From: Actinomycetota bacterium
GTDB lineage: Bacteria; Actinomycetota; Rubrobacteria; Rubrobacterales; Rubrobacteraceae
Length of the DNA: 64,000 nucleotides
Direction of reading: 5' to 3'
Assembly: GCA_902810695.1 (NCBI GenBank)
Contig: CADDYV010000005.1
Coordinates: 1-64,000 of the forward strand
Each line of letters starts with the position of its first letter. Position 1 is the first letter of the stretch. The position numbers and the translations under genes were made by a program. The notes below the pieces were generated by a model. That model was not told the origin of the DNA. It did not search any database and saw nothing but the letters and a program-made list of their open reading frames with translations. Below are positions 18,369 to 27,115 of this stretch, piece after piece.

Positions 18369-19937
18369 CTATTGCTTTGCGGATGCCTTGCCCGCGAAGC
18401 GCTCGCGCAGCTCTCGCTTGAGGATTTTGCCGGACGCGTTGCGGGGCAGATCGTCCACGAAGTAGACGCGCTTGGGGACTTTGAAGGGAGCAAGCTGCTC
18501 GCGGGCGCGTTGCTTGATCTCCTCGGCGAGCGCGTCGCTACCTTCCATCCCTTCCTTGAGGGCGACGACGGCGCTGACGGCCTCGATCCACTTCTCGTCC
18601 GGCAGGCCGATGACCGCCACCTCGGAGACCGCCTCGTGGTCGTAGAGGGCGTCCTCGACCTCTCGCCCGGAGACCTGGATGCCGCCGGTGTTGATAACGT
18701 CCTTCACCCGATCCACGACGTAGAGGTAACCTTCCTCATCGAAGTAGCCCAGGTCTCCGGAGTGGAACCAGCCGCCCTCGAAAGCCTCTCCGGTCTCTTC
18801 GGGCTTGTCCCAGTAGCCGACCATGAGATGCGGGGAACGGTGGACGATCTCGCCGGTCTTGCCCGGCGGTGCGTCGTTCAACTCAAGGTCCACGACGCGC
18901 GTCTGTACCAGCAGCACCGGACGCCCGACGGAGGCCAGCCTGTTCTCTTCGAGTTCATCAGGCCGCAGGACGGTTGCGAGAGGTGCGATCTCGCTCTGCC
19001 CGTAGCAGTTGTAGAGCCTGGAGGCGGGGAGCCTCCTGCGCAACTCCCGCAGCACCGGGACCGGCATGGTCGAGGCCCCGTACTGGAGATTCTTGAGGCT
19101 GGAGAGATCGTGTTCGTCGAAAGCCGGGTGGCGCAGGAAGGAGATCCAGACCGTAGGCGGGGCGAACATGGAGTTGATCTGCTCGCGCTCGATCAGGGCG
19201 CAGCACTGCTGCGGCTCCGGGGCAGCGACGATGTAATTTGTGCCGCCCACCAGCATCAGCGGCATGAGAAAGACGTGCATCTGGGCGGAGTGGTACAGCG
19301 GCAGCGCCGCCAGCGCCCGGTCCGTCGAGCGAAACTCCAGCGCCTCGATGCAGCTCATGTACTCCGAGAGCAGCGCCCGGTGGGTCATCATCGCGCCCTT
19401 CGGAGCGGCGGTCGTCCCGGAGGTGTACAGAAGCTGTACGACATCCGTCTCCTCCAGGTCCACGCCCGGTTCGCTCGCGTCGTCGCTCTGCGCCAGGTCC
19501 AGAACGTCGGGTTCTTCTCCGCCGTGCAGCGTGCCCAGAATTTTCGCTTCTGTCCGCTCCCGGATATCTTCGACCGCTCCGGCGAGCGCGGGATCGTAGA
19601 AGAGTGCTTTGGAGCCGGACTGGTCGAGTATGTAGAGGAGTTCGCCCCCGGTGAGGGCGTAGTTTACGGGGACGTGGATCAGGCCGGCGCGGACGCAGGC
19701 GAGCCAGAGGATCACGTACGCATCCGAATTGCGCCCGTAGGCCGCCACCCGCTCGCCTTTTGCGAGCCCGAGATTCAGCAGGGCGTTCGCCGTCCGGTTT
19801 GCTGCCTCATCGAGTTCCGCGAAACTCCAGCGCCTTTCGCCGAAGATGATGGCGCCTTTTGAGTGGTTGCGGGCGGCGGATCGGGAGAGGGCGTCGCCTA
19901 TCGTGTTGCGGATGCTGCGTGTGATCTCCGGCTGCAT
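18369..19937 (-). CDS. Acyl-CoA synthetase (AMP-binding)
   Basis: 522 aa. P-loop LLYTSGTTAAPKGAMMTH, YNCYGQSE, GDLGYFDEEGYLYVVDRVKD and the catalytic Lys in SGKILKRELRERF define an ANL-family acid:CoA ligase. It activates a carboxylic acid through an acyl-AMP. The length and INTGGIQVSGREVE block suit medium/long-chain or aromatic acids, but the substrate is unresolved. It lies 9 bases after the next ligase gene and 38 bases before the CocE-type hydrolase gene in the same operon. Confidence 0.88.
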   Translation of the reverse strand: MQPEITRSIRNTIGDALSRSAARNHSKGAIIFGERRWSFAELDEAANRTANALLNLGLAKGERVAAYGRNSDAYVILWLACVRAGLIHVPVNYALTGGELLYILDQSGSKALFYDPALAGAVEDIRERTEAKILGTLHGGEEPDVLDLAQSDDASEPGVDLEETDVVQLLYTSGTTAAPKGAMMTHRALLSEYMSCIEALEFRSTDRALAALPLYHSAQMHVFLMPLMLVGGTNYIVAAPEPQQCCALIEREQINSMFAPPTVWISFLRHPAFDEHDLSSLKNLQYGASTMPVPVLRELRRRLPASRLYNCYGQSEIAPLATVLRPDELEENRLASVGRPVLLVQTRVVDLELNDAPPGKTGEIVHRSPHLMVGYWDKPEETGEAFEGGWFHSGDLGYFDEEGYLYVVDRVKDVINTGGIQVSGREVEDALYDHEAVSEVAVIGLPDEKWIEAVSAVVALKEGMEGSDALAEEIKQRAREQLAPFKVPKRVYFVDDLPRNASGKILKRELRERFAGKASAKQ

Positions 19938-19946
19938 GGCCCGCCC

Positions 19947-21572
19947 TTACTTTTCTGCCAGAGTGTAGTCCTTGAACTGCTCGCGCAGCTTCATCTTGAG
20001 GAATTTGCCGGTTGCGGTGCGCGGAATCGCTTCCACGAACTCCACCGCGTCCGGGAGCTGCCACCTGGCGAAGTGCGGCGCTATGTGGGCGATGATATCC
20101 TCCGCCGTTGCGCTCCTGCCCTCCTTCAGCACGACCACGGCCAGGGGTCGCTCCTGCCACTTCTCGTCGGGAATGGCGATCACGGCTGCCTCGGCTACCG
20201 CCTCATGCGACATAATCGCATTCTCCAGGGCTACGGAGCTGATCCACTCCCCACCGGATTTTATGAGGTCCTTGGAGCGGTCCTGGATCTCCAGGTAGCC
20301 GTTTTGGTCTATGGTCACGATGTCGCCGGTCCTGAACCAGCCGTCCTCGGTGAACTTCTCGGAACCATCTTCTGCTTTGAAGTACGCCCTCGCCACCCAG
20401 GGGCCCCGGATCTCCAGCTCTCCCATCGTCTCTCCGTCCCACGGTACAAAACCCTCGTCCCCGCGAGCCCGGATCTCGATGAAAGGAGATGGCGTGCCCT
20501 GCTTGGCCCGTATCCGGTACTTCTCGTCTTCGGGGAGGTCGTCCATCCAGCTTCGCAGGATGCTGGCCGATCCCACGGGGGTCGTCTCGGTCATGCCCCA
20601 GGCGTGCACCACGTTCAGCCCGTGGCGCTCCTGGTAGGCCCGGATCAAACCCTCCGGCGCGGCGGATCCCCCGATGTCTATGGCCCGTATCGCCGAGAGG
20701 TCGTAAGCTCCTGGGTTTTCATCCAGCTTGCGCAGGACGCCGAGAAAGACCGTGGGCACCCCAGCGGTTACGGTAACACCCTCATCCTGGAACTCTTCCA
20801 GCAGGCTCTCCGGGTCCAGGTGCGGCCCTGGCAGGACCTGTTTGGACCCCACCAGGGTAGAGACGAACGGCAAGCCCCAGGCATTGACGTGGAACATCGG
20901 GACCACCGGCAGCACCACGTCCCGCTCGCAGATCCCGAACAGATCGGTCATCCCCAGGGACATCGAGTGCAGGCAGATCGCGCGGTGCGAGTACAGGGCT
21001 CCCTTGGGACGCCCGGTGGTGCCCGAGGTGTAGCACATCGCCGCGGCGTCCCGCTCGTCTGGGTCCGGGTACTCGAACTCGCTCTCGTCGGCGCTCTCGA
21101 GCAGCTCTTCGTAGCTCTGCGTGCCCTCCGGAGCCGGACTGTCGTCGTAAGTGAAGGCGAACACGCGCTCCAGGTTTACTTCGTCCTTGAAGCTATCGAG
21201 CACCTTTACCAGAGTTTCGTCTACCAGGAGCACCCTGTCTTCTGCGTTGTTTACGATGTAGGCGAGGTCTTCTGCGGAGAGGCGGGGGTTGAGGGTGTGG
21301 AGAACGAGGCTCGCGCAGGGAATGCCGAAGTAGGCTTCGAGATGCTGGTAGGTGTTCCAGCCGAGGGTCGCTACCCGGTCGCCATCCTGCAGCCCGAGCT
21401 TCTTGAGAGCTATGGCGAGCTTCTTGGCGCGCCTCGCGAAGTCCGCGTAGGTGTAGCGGTGGAAGCTTTTGTCGGGCTTGCGGGTAACGATCTCTTTCGG
21501 ACCGTAGAGTGCATCGGCCCGCTTGAGTATGGCGGGCAGGGTGAGCTGGTAGTCCATCATGAGGCCCTTCAT
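19947..21572 (-). CDS. Long-chain fatty-acid-CoA ligase (AMP-binding)
   Basis: 541 aa. It has MCYTSGTTGRPKGALYSHR, HAWGMTETTPVGS, RTGDIVTIDQNGYLEIQDRS and TATGKFLKMKLREQF. The LNPRLSAEDLAYIVNNAEDR and MFHVNAWGLPF blocks are typical of the fatty-acyl-CoA synthetase subgroup that includes medium/long-chain enzymes. The ATG at 21572 overlaps the stop of the CoA-transferase gene (ATGA). It is not a recent copy of the neighbouring ligase; the two differ throughout. Confidence 0.88.
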   Translation of the reverse strand: MKGLMMDYQLTLPAILKRADALYGPKEIVTRKPDKSFHRYTYADFARRAKKLAIALKKLGLQDGDRVATLGWNTYQHLEAYFGIPCASLVLHTLNPRLSAEDLAYIVNNAEDRVLLVDETLVKVLDSFKDEVNLERVFAFTYDDSPAPEGTQSYEELLESADESEFEYPDPDERDAAAMCYTSGTTGRPKGALYSHRAICLHSMSLGMTDLFGICERDVVLPVVPMFHVNAWGLPFVSTLVGSKQVLPGPHLDPESLLEEFQDEGVTVTAGVPTVFLGVLRKLDENPGAYDLSAIRAIDIGGSAAPEGLIRAYQERHGLNVVHAWGMTETTPVGSASILRSWMDDLPEDEKYRIRAKQGTPSPFIEIRARGDEGFVPWDGETMGELEIRGPWVARAYFKAEDGSEKFTEDGWFRTGDIVTIDQNGYLEIQDRSKDLIKSGGEWISSVALENAIMSHEAVAEAAVIAIPDEKWQERPLAVVVLKEGRSATAEDIIAHIAPHFARWQLPDAVEFVEAIPRTATGKFLKMKLREQFKDYTLAEK

Positions 21573-22444
21573 TGCATCTCCTCCTTCTTCGAGTTTTCAT
21601 GTGGGTCGTAAACTGCGGCCACGGGCAACCCGCGTTCGGCTGCCCATCTTTCCCAGTCTTTTGCCGTCTTTCTGAGGAATATCTTCTGGAGATCCTCCTT
21701 GGCTGCGTTTCGCAGCCTGAGTTCGTGCAGCAGGCTTTGCCAGAAGTGCTCTTCGAGGGCTGCAACGGCGATCCAGCCATCCGAGGCGCGATAGAGGTTG
21801 TAGCCGGGCAATCCTCCCCCGAGCGGGGCGCCGGGACGTGTGATCCCGAACCCGAGCGGCTCCGCGAAGGTTTCTGCGACCCGTGCCAGGGAGACCTGCG
21901 CGTAGCCGGCGTCCTGGCCTCGCTCGCGACCGAGGAGCAGGGCCAGGGCGCAACTTACTGCCCGTTCGGCCCCGGCGAGGTCCGCGAGCAGGGTGCGCGG
22001 AAGCTCCGGGGGAGAGAGCAGTCCCAGGTCCGCCAGGTACGTCAGGTCGTGGCCCGGCACCTCTTCCTCCGGCGGCGGATACCCGATTATCGCGACCTGC
22101 GACAGGTGAGGGTACGAAGAATGCAGCTTCTCCCAGCCGAGTCCCAGGCGCTCCAGGGCTGCGGGACGGCTGGAGGTGAGCAGGAGGTCGGTATGCTCCA
22201 GGTAACTCTCCAGACGCGAGCGATCTCCGGGCTCTTTGAGGTTCAGCCTGATAATTTTCTGATCTGTGGAGAGGGCTTTGTACCAGGGCGGGTTCGAGTT
22301 GGAGAGCGGGTCGCCGCCCGGCGGCTCTACCTTCGTCACCGAGGCTCCCATCTCGCGGAGCCTGCGCGCCGCAGCCGGCCCTGGAACGTTCACGCAGAGC
22401 GTGAGTACATGAATGCCGGTAAGCGGTAGGGAGTCTTCTGTCAT
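21569..22444 (-). CDS. Class III CoA transferase / acyl-CoA racemase-like, short form
   Basis: 291 aa. The N-terminal fold (VPGPAAARRLREMGASVTKVEPPGGDPL) and GHDLTYLADLG match alpha-methylacyl-CoA racemases, in which the His of this motif is catalytic; LLADLAGAERA fits the partner Asp. It is about 70-100 residues shorter than CaiB/BaiF or AMACR proteins (about 360-400), so part of the C-terminal or linker region is missing. It heads the minus-strand acyl-CoA operon. Racemase activity on 2-methyl branched acyl-CoA would fit the beta-oxidation neighbours, but transferase activity cannot be excluded. Confidence 0.78.
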   Translation of the reverse strand: MTEDSLPLTGIHVLTLCVNVPGPAAARRLREMGASVTKVEPPGGDPLSNSNPPWYKALSTDQKIIRLNLKEPGDRSRLESYLEHTDLLLTSSRPAALERLGLGWEKLHSSYPHLSQVAIIGYPPPEEEVPGHDLTYLADLGLLSPPELPRTLLADLAGAERAVSCALALLLGRERGQDAGYAQVSLARVAETFAEPLGFGITRPGAPLGGGLPGYNLYRASDGWIAVAALEEHFWQSLLHELRLRNAAKEDLQKIFLRKTAKDWERWAAERGLPVAAVYDPHENSKKEEMQ

Positions 22445-22652
22445 TCGCTTGCTACCGGTGCGGGCGCATCTCTCTGAATCTCCCGTCGGGAATGCGCCGC
22501 TGTTTACCTTTCACCCCGAGATGCCTTTCCTGCAAGGACGCGGTAAAAACGATGTTAGCATTCACAATGTTAGGGAGCAACTTGAGCCGGACAGTAGGCG
22601 AATATGGTCCGACTATCGTAAAATTTCATAAAGAGAGGTAGAGGAGGTTTTA

Positions 22653-22802
22653 TTGGGTTCTGAGATCACCCAGTTCATATTGGCGCTGGTGCTGTTCGCG
22701 ATCATCTTGATAGGCTCTTACTGGTTCGTCGTGTTCGCTCCAAAGCCGAAGAGAAACAACCCCCGGAATCCCGATGATGGACGCCCCGGGCCGAGAGATT
22801 AA
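22653..22802 (+). CDS. Small single-span membrane protein, 49 aa
   Basis: A TTG start follows a strong GAGGAGG site at 22641-22647. The product has one hydrophobic helix (about residues 7-30, FILALVLFAIILIGSYWF) and a basic, Pro/Asn/Asp-rich tail. It lies 5 bases before the Rrf2 regulator gene, so the two are probably one transcript. I know no function for it. Confidence 0.55.
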   Translation: MGSEITQFILALVLFAIILIGSYWFVVFAPKPKRNNPRNPDDGRPGPRD

Positions 22803-22807
22803 GTAGA

Positions 22808-23269
22808 TTGCAGGTTTCGGCGAAAGCGGACTACGCGCTGAGAGCAGCAGTGGAGCTGGCGCTGGCGGCAGATTCCGGGAAGCCGCTGAAGGGAGAGCAG
22901 ATCTCCGAGAGCCAGGGGATACCGCGCAAGTTCCTGGAAAATATTCTGCTGGATCTCAAGCACTCCGGGATCGTGCGGACCCAGCGCGGGGCCTCGGGCG
23001 GCTACTGGCTGGCGCAGCCCGCAGATGAGATCAAACTGGCCGATGTGATCCGGGCGGTCGAGGGGCCGCTGGCGAATGTCCGGGGAGAGTGGCCGGAGAA
23101 CGTCAAGTACGAAGGGGTCGCAAAACCGCTGCAGGAAGTCTGGATCGCGGTTCGCGCCAACCTCCGCGCCGTCCTGGAGACGGTAACGCTCGCCGACCTG
23201 GTTAAAGAGGAGCTCCCCGAGTCCGTGACAAAGCTGACCCAGGCCCCCGAAGCCTGGGTCCACCACTAG
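22808..23269 (+). CDS. Rrf2-family transcriptional regulator without cluster cysteines
   Basis: 153 aa. The winged-helix start SAKADYALRAAVELALA, then QISESQGIPRKFLENILLDL and RGASGGYWLAQP, is the Rrf2 signature. The protein contains no cysteine at all, so it cannot bind an iron-sulfur cluster as IscR or NsrR do. In that it resembles CymR, the Cys-independent regulator of sulfur assimilation. Its position next to cysC and sat, convergent with them, makes control of sulfur genes a sensible inference. The TTG start at 22808 has only a weak ribosome site and may rely on coupling to the small gene upstream. Confidence 0.85.
   Translation: MQVSAKADYALRAAVELALAADSGKPLKGEQISESQGIPRKFLENILLDLKHSGIVRTQRGASGGYWLAQPADEIKLADVIRAVEGPLANVRGEWPENVKYEGVAKPLQEVWIAVRANLRAVLETVTLADLVKEELPESVTKLTQAPEAWVHH
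23236..23260. terminator. Hairpin in the last codons of the Rrf2 gene
   Basis: GACCCAGGC (23236-23244) pairs perfectly with GCCTGGGTC (23252-23260) around a 7-base loop. It lies just before the Rrf2 stop and 16 bases beyond the stop of the convergent cysC gene. No T run follows, so it may be a weak or factor-assisted terminator, or protect the cysC messenger end. Confidence 0.45.
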
Positions 23270-23275
23270 CTCTCT

Positions 23276-23857
23276 CTAGGCCCTATCGAAGTCCCGTATC
23301 TCTGCCGGGGTTTTCAGGTATCCCAGAAACTCCAGCTTCTCGATGACTTTCTGGGCGCTCTCCTGGGGCTCTTCCTCGCTGGTCTTGAGGTGTAGCTCCG
23401 GGGCGGCGGGCGGCTCGTAGGGGTCCGAGACGCCGGTGAACTGCTCGATCTCGCCGGCGAACGCTTTTTTGTAGAGGCCCTTGACATCCCGCTCGGCGCA
23501 TACCTCCAGCGGGGCGTCCACGTAGACTTCGATGAAGTCTATTATCCTGCGCCGCACCTGGTCGCGGGCCTCTTTGTAGGGTGATATCGCGGAGACTATC
23601 ACCGCGACCCCGTTGCGGGTCAAGAGGTTCGCCACGAATCCGATGCGCAGGACGTTTATAATGCGGTCCTCGCGCGAGAACCCGAGGCCCTTGGAGAGGT
23701 TGGTACGAACGATGTCGCCGTCCAGAACCTCGACCCTTCGGCCCCTCGCTTTGAGCTCGTGCTCGACGATCTCGGAGATCGTGGTCTTGCCGGCGCCGGA
23801 GAGCCCCGTGAACCACAGGGTGAAACCCCGCTCCTCATCTATCCAGCTTCTGTACAT
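23276..23857 (-). CDS. cysC: Adenylylsulfate kinase
   Basis: 193 aa. It phosphorylates APS to PAPS. Walker A is [29 protein letters not shown], then [14 protein letters not shown], then ISPYKEARD and [23 protein letters not shown] are all APS-kinase signatures. It follows sat by 23 bases in the same direction. The product PAPS is the donor for the sulfotransferase encoded just upstream in the operon. Confidence 0.95.
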   Translation of the reverse strand: MYRSWIDEERGFTLWFTGLSGAGKTTISEIVEHELKARGRRVEVLDGDIVRTNLSKGLGFSREDRIINVLRIGFVANLLTRNGVAVIVSAISPYKEARDQVRRRIIDFIEVYVDAPLEVCAERDVKGLYKKAFAGEIEQFTGVSDPYEPPAAPELHLKTSEEEPQESAQKVIEKLEFLGYLKTPAEIRDFDRA

Positions 23858-23880
23858 AGAGCTTTCCTTTTCCTGCTTCT

Positions 23881-25065
23881 TTACTGGTTATTCTTGTGCT
23901 GCTTCAGACCCTCGATGAGGACCTCGACGACTTCGGGGCGCGAGAACTCCGGCGGCGGATACTCGCCCCGGGCAAGCATCCCACGCACCTTCGTGCCGCT
24001 GAAGAACACGTGGGCGTCGGTGTCGTGCGGGCAGGTCTTGGTGGTCGCCATCCCGCCGCAGTTGAGGCAGAAGAAGGCGTGCTCGAAGAAGAGCGGCGTT
24101 ATGCCCAGCTCGTCCTGGTCGAACTCGTTGAAGATGTGCTGGGCGTCGTAGGTCCCGTAGTAGCTGCCCACGCCCGCGTGGTCGCGCCCGACGATGAAAT
24201 GGGTGCAGCCGTAGTTCTTGCGGCAGAGGGCGTGGAAGACGGCCTCTCTGGGTCCCGCGTAGCGCATCGCCGCCGGGAAGACGGCTAGCACAGTCCGGTT
24301 CTTGGGGTAGTAACGCTCCAGTAGCGTTTTATACGAACGCATCCTCACCGCCGCCGGTATGTCATCGGCCTTGGTCTCTCCGACCAGCGGGTTCAAGAGG
24401 AGCCCGTCAACCGTCTCGAGCGCGCTCTTCTGGATGTACTCGTGGGCGCGGTGGACGGGGTTGCGGGTCTGGAAGCCAACCACCCGCCGCCAGCCTTTCT
24501 CCCGGAAGATCGCCCGGAGCTCGTGCGGCTCGTAATATTGCTCGGGGAAGGGCCTGGTGTTGGGCTCCTCTACCAGGAGCGTGATCTCGCCGCCGAGGAG
24601 CAGATCCCCCTGCTTGTAGAGGTTGGCGACCCCGGGATGCTTCTCTTCGGTGGTGCGGTAGACCTCCCTGGCCTCGCGCTCCTTGTCGTAGGAGTAGATC
24701 TCCTCTACCAGCATGCTGGCGACGACGCGACCGTTGGCGTCGGCGAGCGCTACTTCAGCGCCTTCCCGCACTCCATTTAGCTCCTGCTCGTTCGCCGAGA
24801 GGGTGATGGGCAGGCTCCAGGGAAGGCCGCTCGCGAGGCGCATGTCCTCGACCACGCTGTCGTAGTCCCTCTTTACCATGAAGCCCGTGAGCGGGCTGAA
24901 GACGCCGGTCGAGATCATCTCTAGATCGGAGATATTGCGCGCTCCCAGGGTTACCCTGGGCAGCCCTTCGGCCTCTTTGAGACGCTCTTCGCGCTCCTCC
25001 TGGGCGACCCTGCGGTCTACCAGGACGCCTCCATGCGGTGCTATGGGATCAGTCTCGGTCAGCAC
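23881..25065 (-). CDS. sat: Sulfate adenylyltransferase (ATP sulfurylase), monomeric Sat type
   Basis: 394 aa. It makes APS from sulfate and ATP. Signatures are [30 protein letters not shown] (with the QxRNPxHxxHE catalytic site), [32 protein letters not shown] and [16 protein letters not shown] zinc-type Cys set ([15 protein letters not shown]) lies near the C-terminus, as in the bacterial/archaeal form. The start is the GTG at 25065, 8 bases after GCAGGAGG; the frame is open 10 codons further but that region contains the ribosome site. Confidence 0.95.
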   Translation of the reverse strand: MLTETDPIAPHGGVLVDRRVAQEEREERLKEAEGLPRVTLGARNISDLEMISTGVFSPLTGFMVKRDYDSVVEDMRLASGLPWSLPITLSANEQELNGVREGAEVALADANGRVVASMLVEEIYSYDKEREAREVYRTTEEKHPGVANLYKQGDLLLGGEITLLVEEPNTRPFPEQYYEPHELRAIFREKGWRRVVGFQTRNPVHRAHEYIQKSALETVDGLLLNPLVGETKADDIPAAVRMRSYKTLLERYYPKNRTVLAVFPAAMRYAGPREAVFHALCRKNYGCTHFIVGRDHAGVGSYYGTYDAQHIFNEFDQDELGITPLFFEHAFFCLNCGGMATTKTCPHDTDAHVFFSGTKVRGMLARGEYPPPEFSRPEVVEVLIEGLKQHKNNQ

Positions 25066-25139
25066 AGATATATCCTCCTGCAAAGTTACGATCACTTACA
25101 AAACACATTACCACCATTTTTTTGCACTATCTAGAGCAG

Positions 25140-25865
25140 TCAGCCTGCTCCTTTGATGGTGTTGGCGGCTAGCTGATAATAGTAGGGCAGGCAGTATTCG
25201 TAGACATTCTGCAATTCTTCGGGCAGTTCGGGGTCCTTGCGCTGGGCTGGATTGATGCCGGTGCTCTTCTGGGCTTTTTCGTGCCATTCATCCCACTGTT
25301 CCCACTCCGGGACTTGCTCCTCCTCCCACGAGAGGGCGTCGGAGTGGTAGGAGACGCCCACATACTCGCAGTAGGCCGCCAGTATGCTCTCCGGGTCCTC
25401 GCTGAAGTTCATGGCGTCTACCACTACGGTGTCCTCGCCTTCATCCCGGACGAGACGGAAGAGGCGGTAGATCTGCTCGTATCCGGTTTCTTCAAGGGTG
25501 AAGTCGGGCCACATGCGGTGCAGGGAGCTGATCACGTACTTGGGGTCCCGGATTATGAAGGTGTTGACGAAATGCGAGACGAACTCCCGGCTCATGAACC
25601 CCCGGACGTGATACGCCATGTCCTTGACGAACACACGCTTCTCGCGCGGCTTCAGAATGTCGGCCAGCACGCTGCGGTAGTTGTACCGGGCCTCGGGCCT
25701 GGCGTCCTTGTACCGGTCGCTGCGGCGCTCCTCGCTGTAGTAGTAAGAGGCGGAGAAAGGCTCGTGGAAGACCTCAAAGTCATCCCTCTCCACAAAAACC
25801 CGCTCAAAAGCGGTGGATATGGACCTGGGAACCGCCCACAGCGCGATCGGTTTCTCGTGTCTCAT
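25140..25865 (-). CDS. PAPS-dependent sulfotransferase family protein
   Basis: 241 aa. The N-terminal ALWAVPRSISTAFERVF corresponds to the 5'-phosphosulfate loop and FIIRDPKYVISSLHRMW to the 3'-phosphate-binding segment of sulfotransferases. It should move sulfate from PAPS to a hydroxyl or amine of a small molecule or glycan; the acceptor is unknown. The ATG at 25865 has CAGGAGAG before it. It lies 74 bases upstream of sat in the same direction, so supply (Sat, CysC) and use of PAPS seem linked. Confidence 0.8.
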   Translation of the reverse strand: MRHEKPIALWAVPRSISTAFERVFVERDDFEVFHEPFSASYYYSEERRSDRYKDARPEARYNYRSVLADILKPREKRVFVKDMAYHVRGFMSREFVSHFVNTFIIRDPKYVISSLHRMWPDFTLEETGYEQIYRLFRLVRDEGEDTVVVDAMNFSEDPESILAAYCEYVGVSYHSDALSWEEEQVPEWEQWDEWHEKAQKSTGINPAQRKDPELPEELQNVYEYCLPYYYQLAANTIKGAG

Positions 25866-26012
25866 TCTCTCTCCTGATCGCAATACGACAACCTATGATA
25901 CACGCATCTATACGCGGGGATTCAAAACCCAGAACTACTCTCAAGACCCAGCAGCATCCCACACCCACTCCTGCATTTGACTTCCTGTCCAGCACATAGT
26001 AATATCCCGCGA

Positions 26013-26041
26013 ACTTTGTCAATGGAAAATATAGACAAAGT
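26013..26041. promoter_or_regulatory. Perfect dyad upstream of the TauE-type permease gene
   Basis: ACTTTGTC (26013-26020) and GACAAAGT (26034-26041) form perfect 8-bp arms around 13 bases, ending 23 bases before the permease start. The region is AT-rich and is likely the promoter. A regulator binding site is inference; the nearby Rrf2 protein is a candidate. Confidence 0.5.
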
Positions 26042-26064
26042 AGATAAAACAGGCAAGCTACGAA

Positions 26065-26967
26065 ATGGGGGATTTCGCTGCGGTGCGCAGAATATTACTC
26101 TTGGCGGTAGCGGGGCTGTTCGCGCAATTGGTGGATGGTTCACTGGGGATGTCTTACGGGACCTCGTCAACGACTTTGCTGCTAGCGTTCGGGGTTGCGC
26201 CTGCGCTGGCTTCGGCGAGCGTTCACATCTCGGAGGTGGCGACGACGTTCGCTTCGGGGGTTTCGCATTCGAGGTTCGGCAATGTGGACTGGGGCAAGGT
26301 GCTCTGGATGGCGGTGCCTGGAGCGGCGGGCGCATTCCTGGGCGCCGTGGCGTTGAGCTACATTTCGGCGGATGCAACCGAGCCGGTGGTGGCGGCGTTT
26401 TTGTTCCTACTCGGGGTGTACATACTCTCCAGGTTCGGGTTCAGGAGGAAGGAGAAGCCGGTCGAGGTCCGTCCCATTCCCGCGAAGTTCCTCATGCCTC
26501 TGGGGCTTGTGGCTGGATTCTTCGACGCGTTCGGCGGGGGCGGTTGGGGTCCGATCGGCTCCTCGACGCTGCTATCTTCCGGGAAGATGGAGCCGCGCAA
26601 GGTAGTGGGGACCGTGGATACCAGCGAGTTCGTGGTTACCCTGGCCGGGTCTGTCGGGTTTTTGATCTCTTTGAGCTTCGCGAATATTCCCTGGAAAATA
26701 GTGGGGGCTCTGCTCTTGGGCGGGATCGTTGCGGCCCCGATCGCAGCCTGGGTGGTGAAGCACCTGCCGGCGCGCGTGATGGGGACGCTGGTTGCCGGCA
26801 TCATCCTGGTCACCAACGCGCAGACCTTCCTCGGAGCCATCGGGTTCAGCGGAGTTTTCGCCAGCATCATATATGCGGCCATCGTCGTGGTGTGCCTGGC
26901 GGCGCTCGTATTCGCCGTCGCGAAACTCCGGCAGGATAGGAAATCGGCGGAAGAACAGCCAGCGTAA
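26065..26967 (+). CDS. TauE/SafE (TSUP) family anion permease
   Basis: 300 aa with about eight membrane spans. The first repeat has GLFAQLVDGSLGMSYGTSST; the second has GFFDAFGGGGWGPIGSSTLL, the repeated family motif. Members carry sulfite, sulfate, sulfoacetate or other sulfur-containing anions across the membrane. Its place beside sat, cysC and a sulfotransferase suggests sulfate uptake or sulfite release. Start at ATG 26065; no strong ribosome site is seen. Confidence 0.85.
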   Translation: MGDFAAVRRILLLAVAGLFAQLVDGSLGMSYGTSSTTLLLAFGVAPALASASVHISEVATTFASGVSHSRFGNVDWGKVLWMAVPGAAGAFLGAVALSYISADATEPVVAAFLFLLGVYILSRFGFRRKEKPVEVRPIPAKFLMPLGLVAGFFDAFGGGGWGPIGSSTLLSSGKMEPRKVVGTVDTSEFVVTLAGSVGFLISLSFANIPWKIVGALLLGGIVAAPIAAWVVKHLPARVMGTLVAGIILVTNAQTFLGAIGFSGVFASIIYAAIVVVCLAALVFAVAKLRQDRKSAEEQPA

Positions 26968-27006
26968 TCCGAAAACGCGCACCGGCGCGAAAGAACCATC
27001 ATACGA

Positions 27007-27038
27007 GGCGGGGGCCGGGTCCGGTCCCCGCCATTTTT
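27007..27038 (+). terminator. Intrinsic terminator after the permease gene
   Basis: GGCGGGG (27007-27013) pairs with CCCCGCC (27026-27032), with further G-C pairs possible inside the loop, followed by ATTTTT. Confidence 0.8.
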
Positions 27039-27115
27039 CTGTCTCGGCAGGCTTTCTCTGTTCTGTGGATCGCGGTTAACATAACGCGGTAGCGAGAGTG
27101 CAGGGAAGGAGGAAG

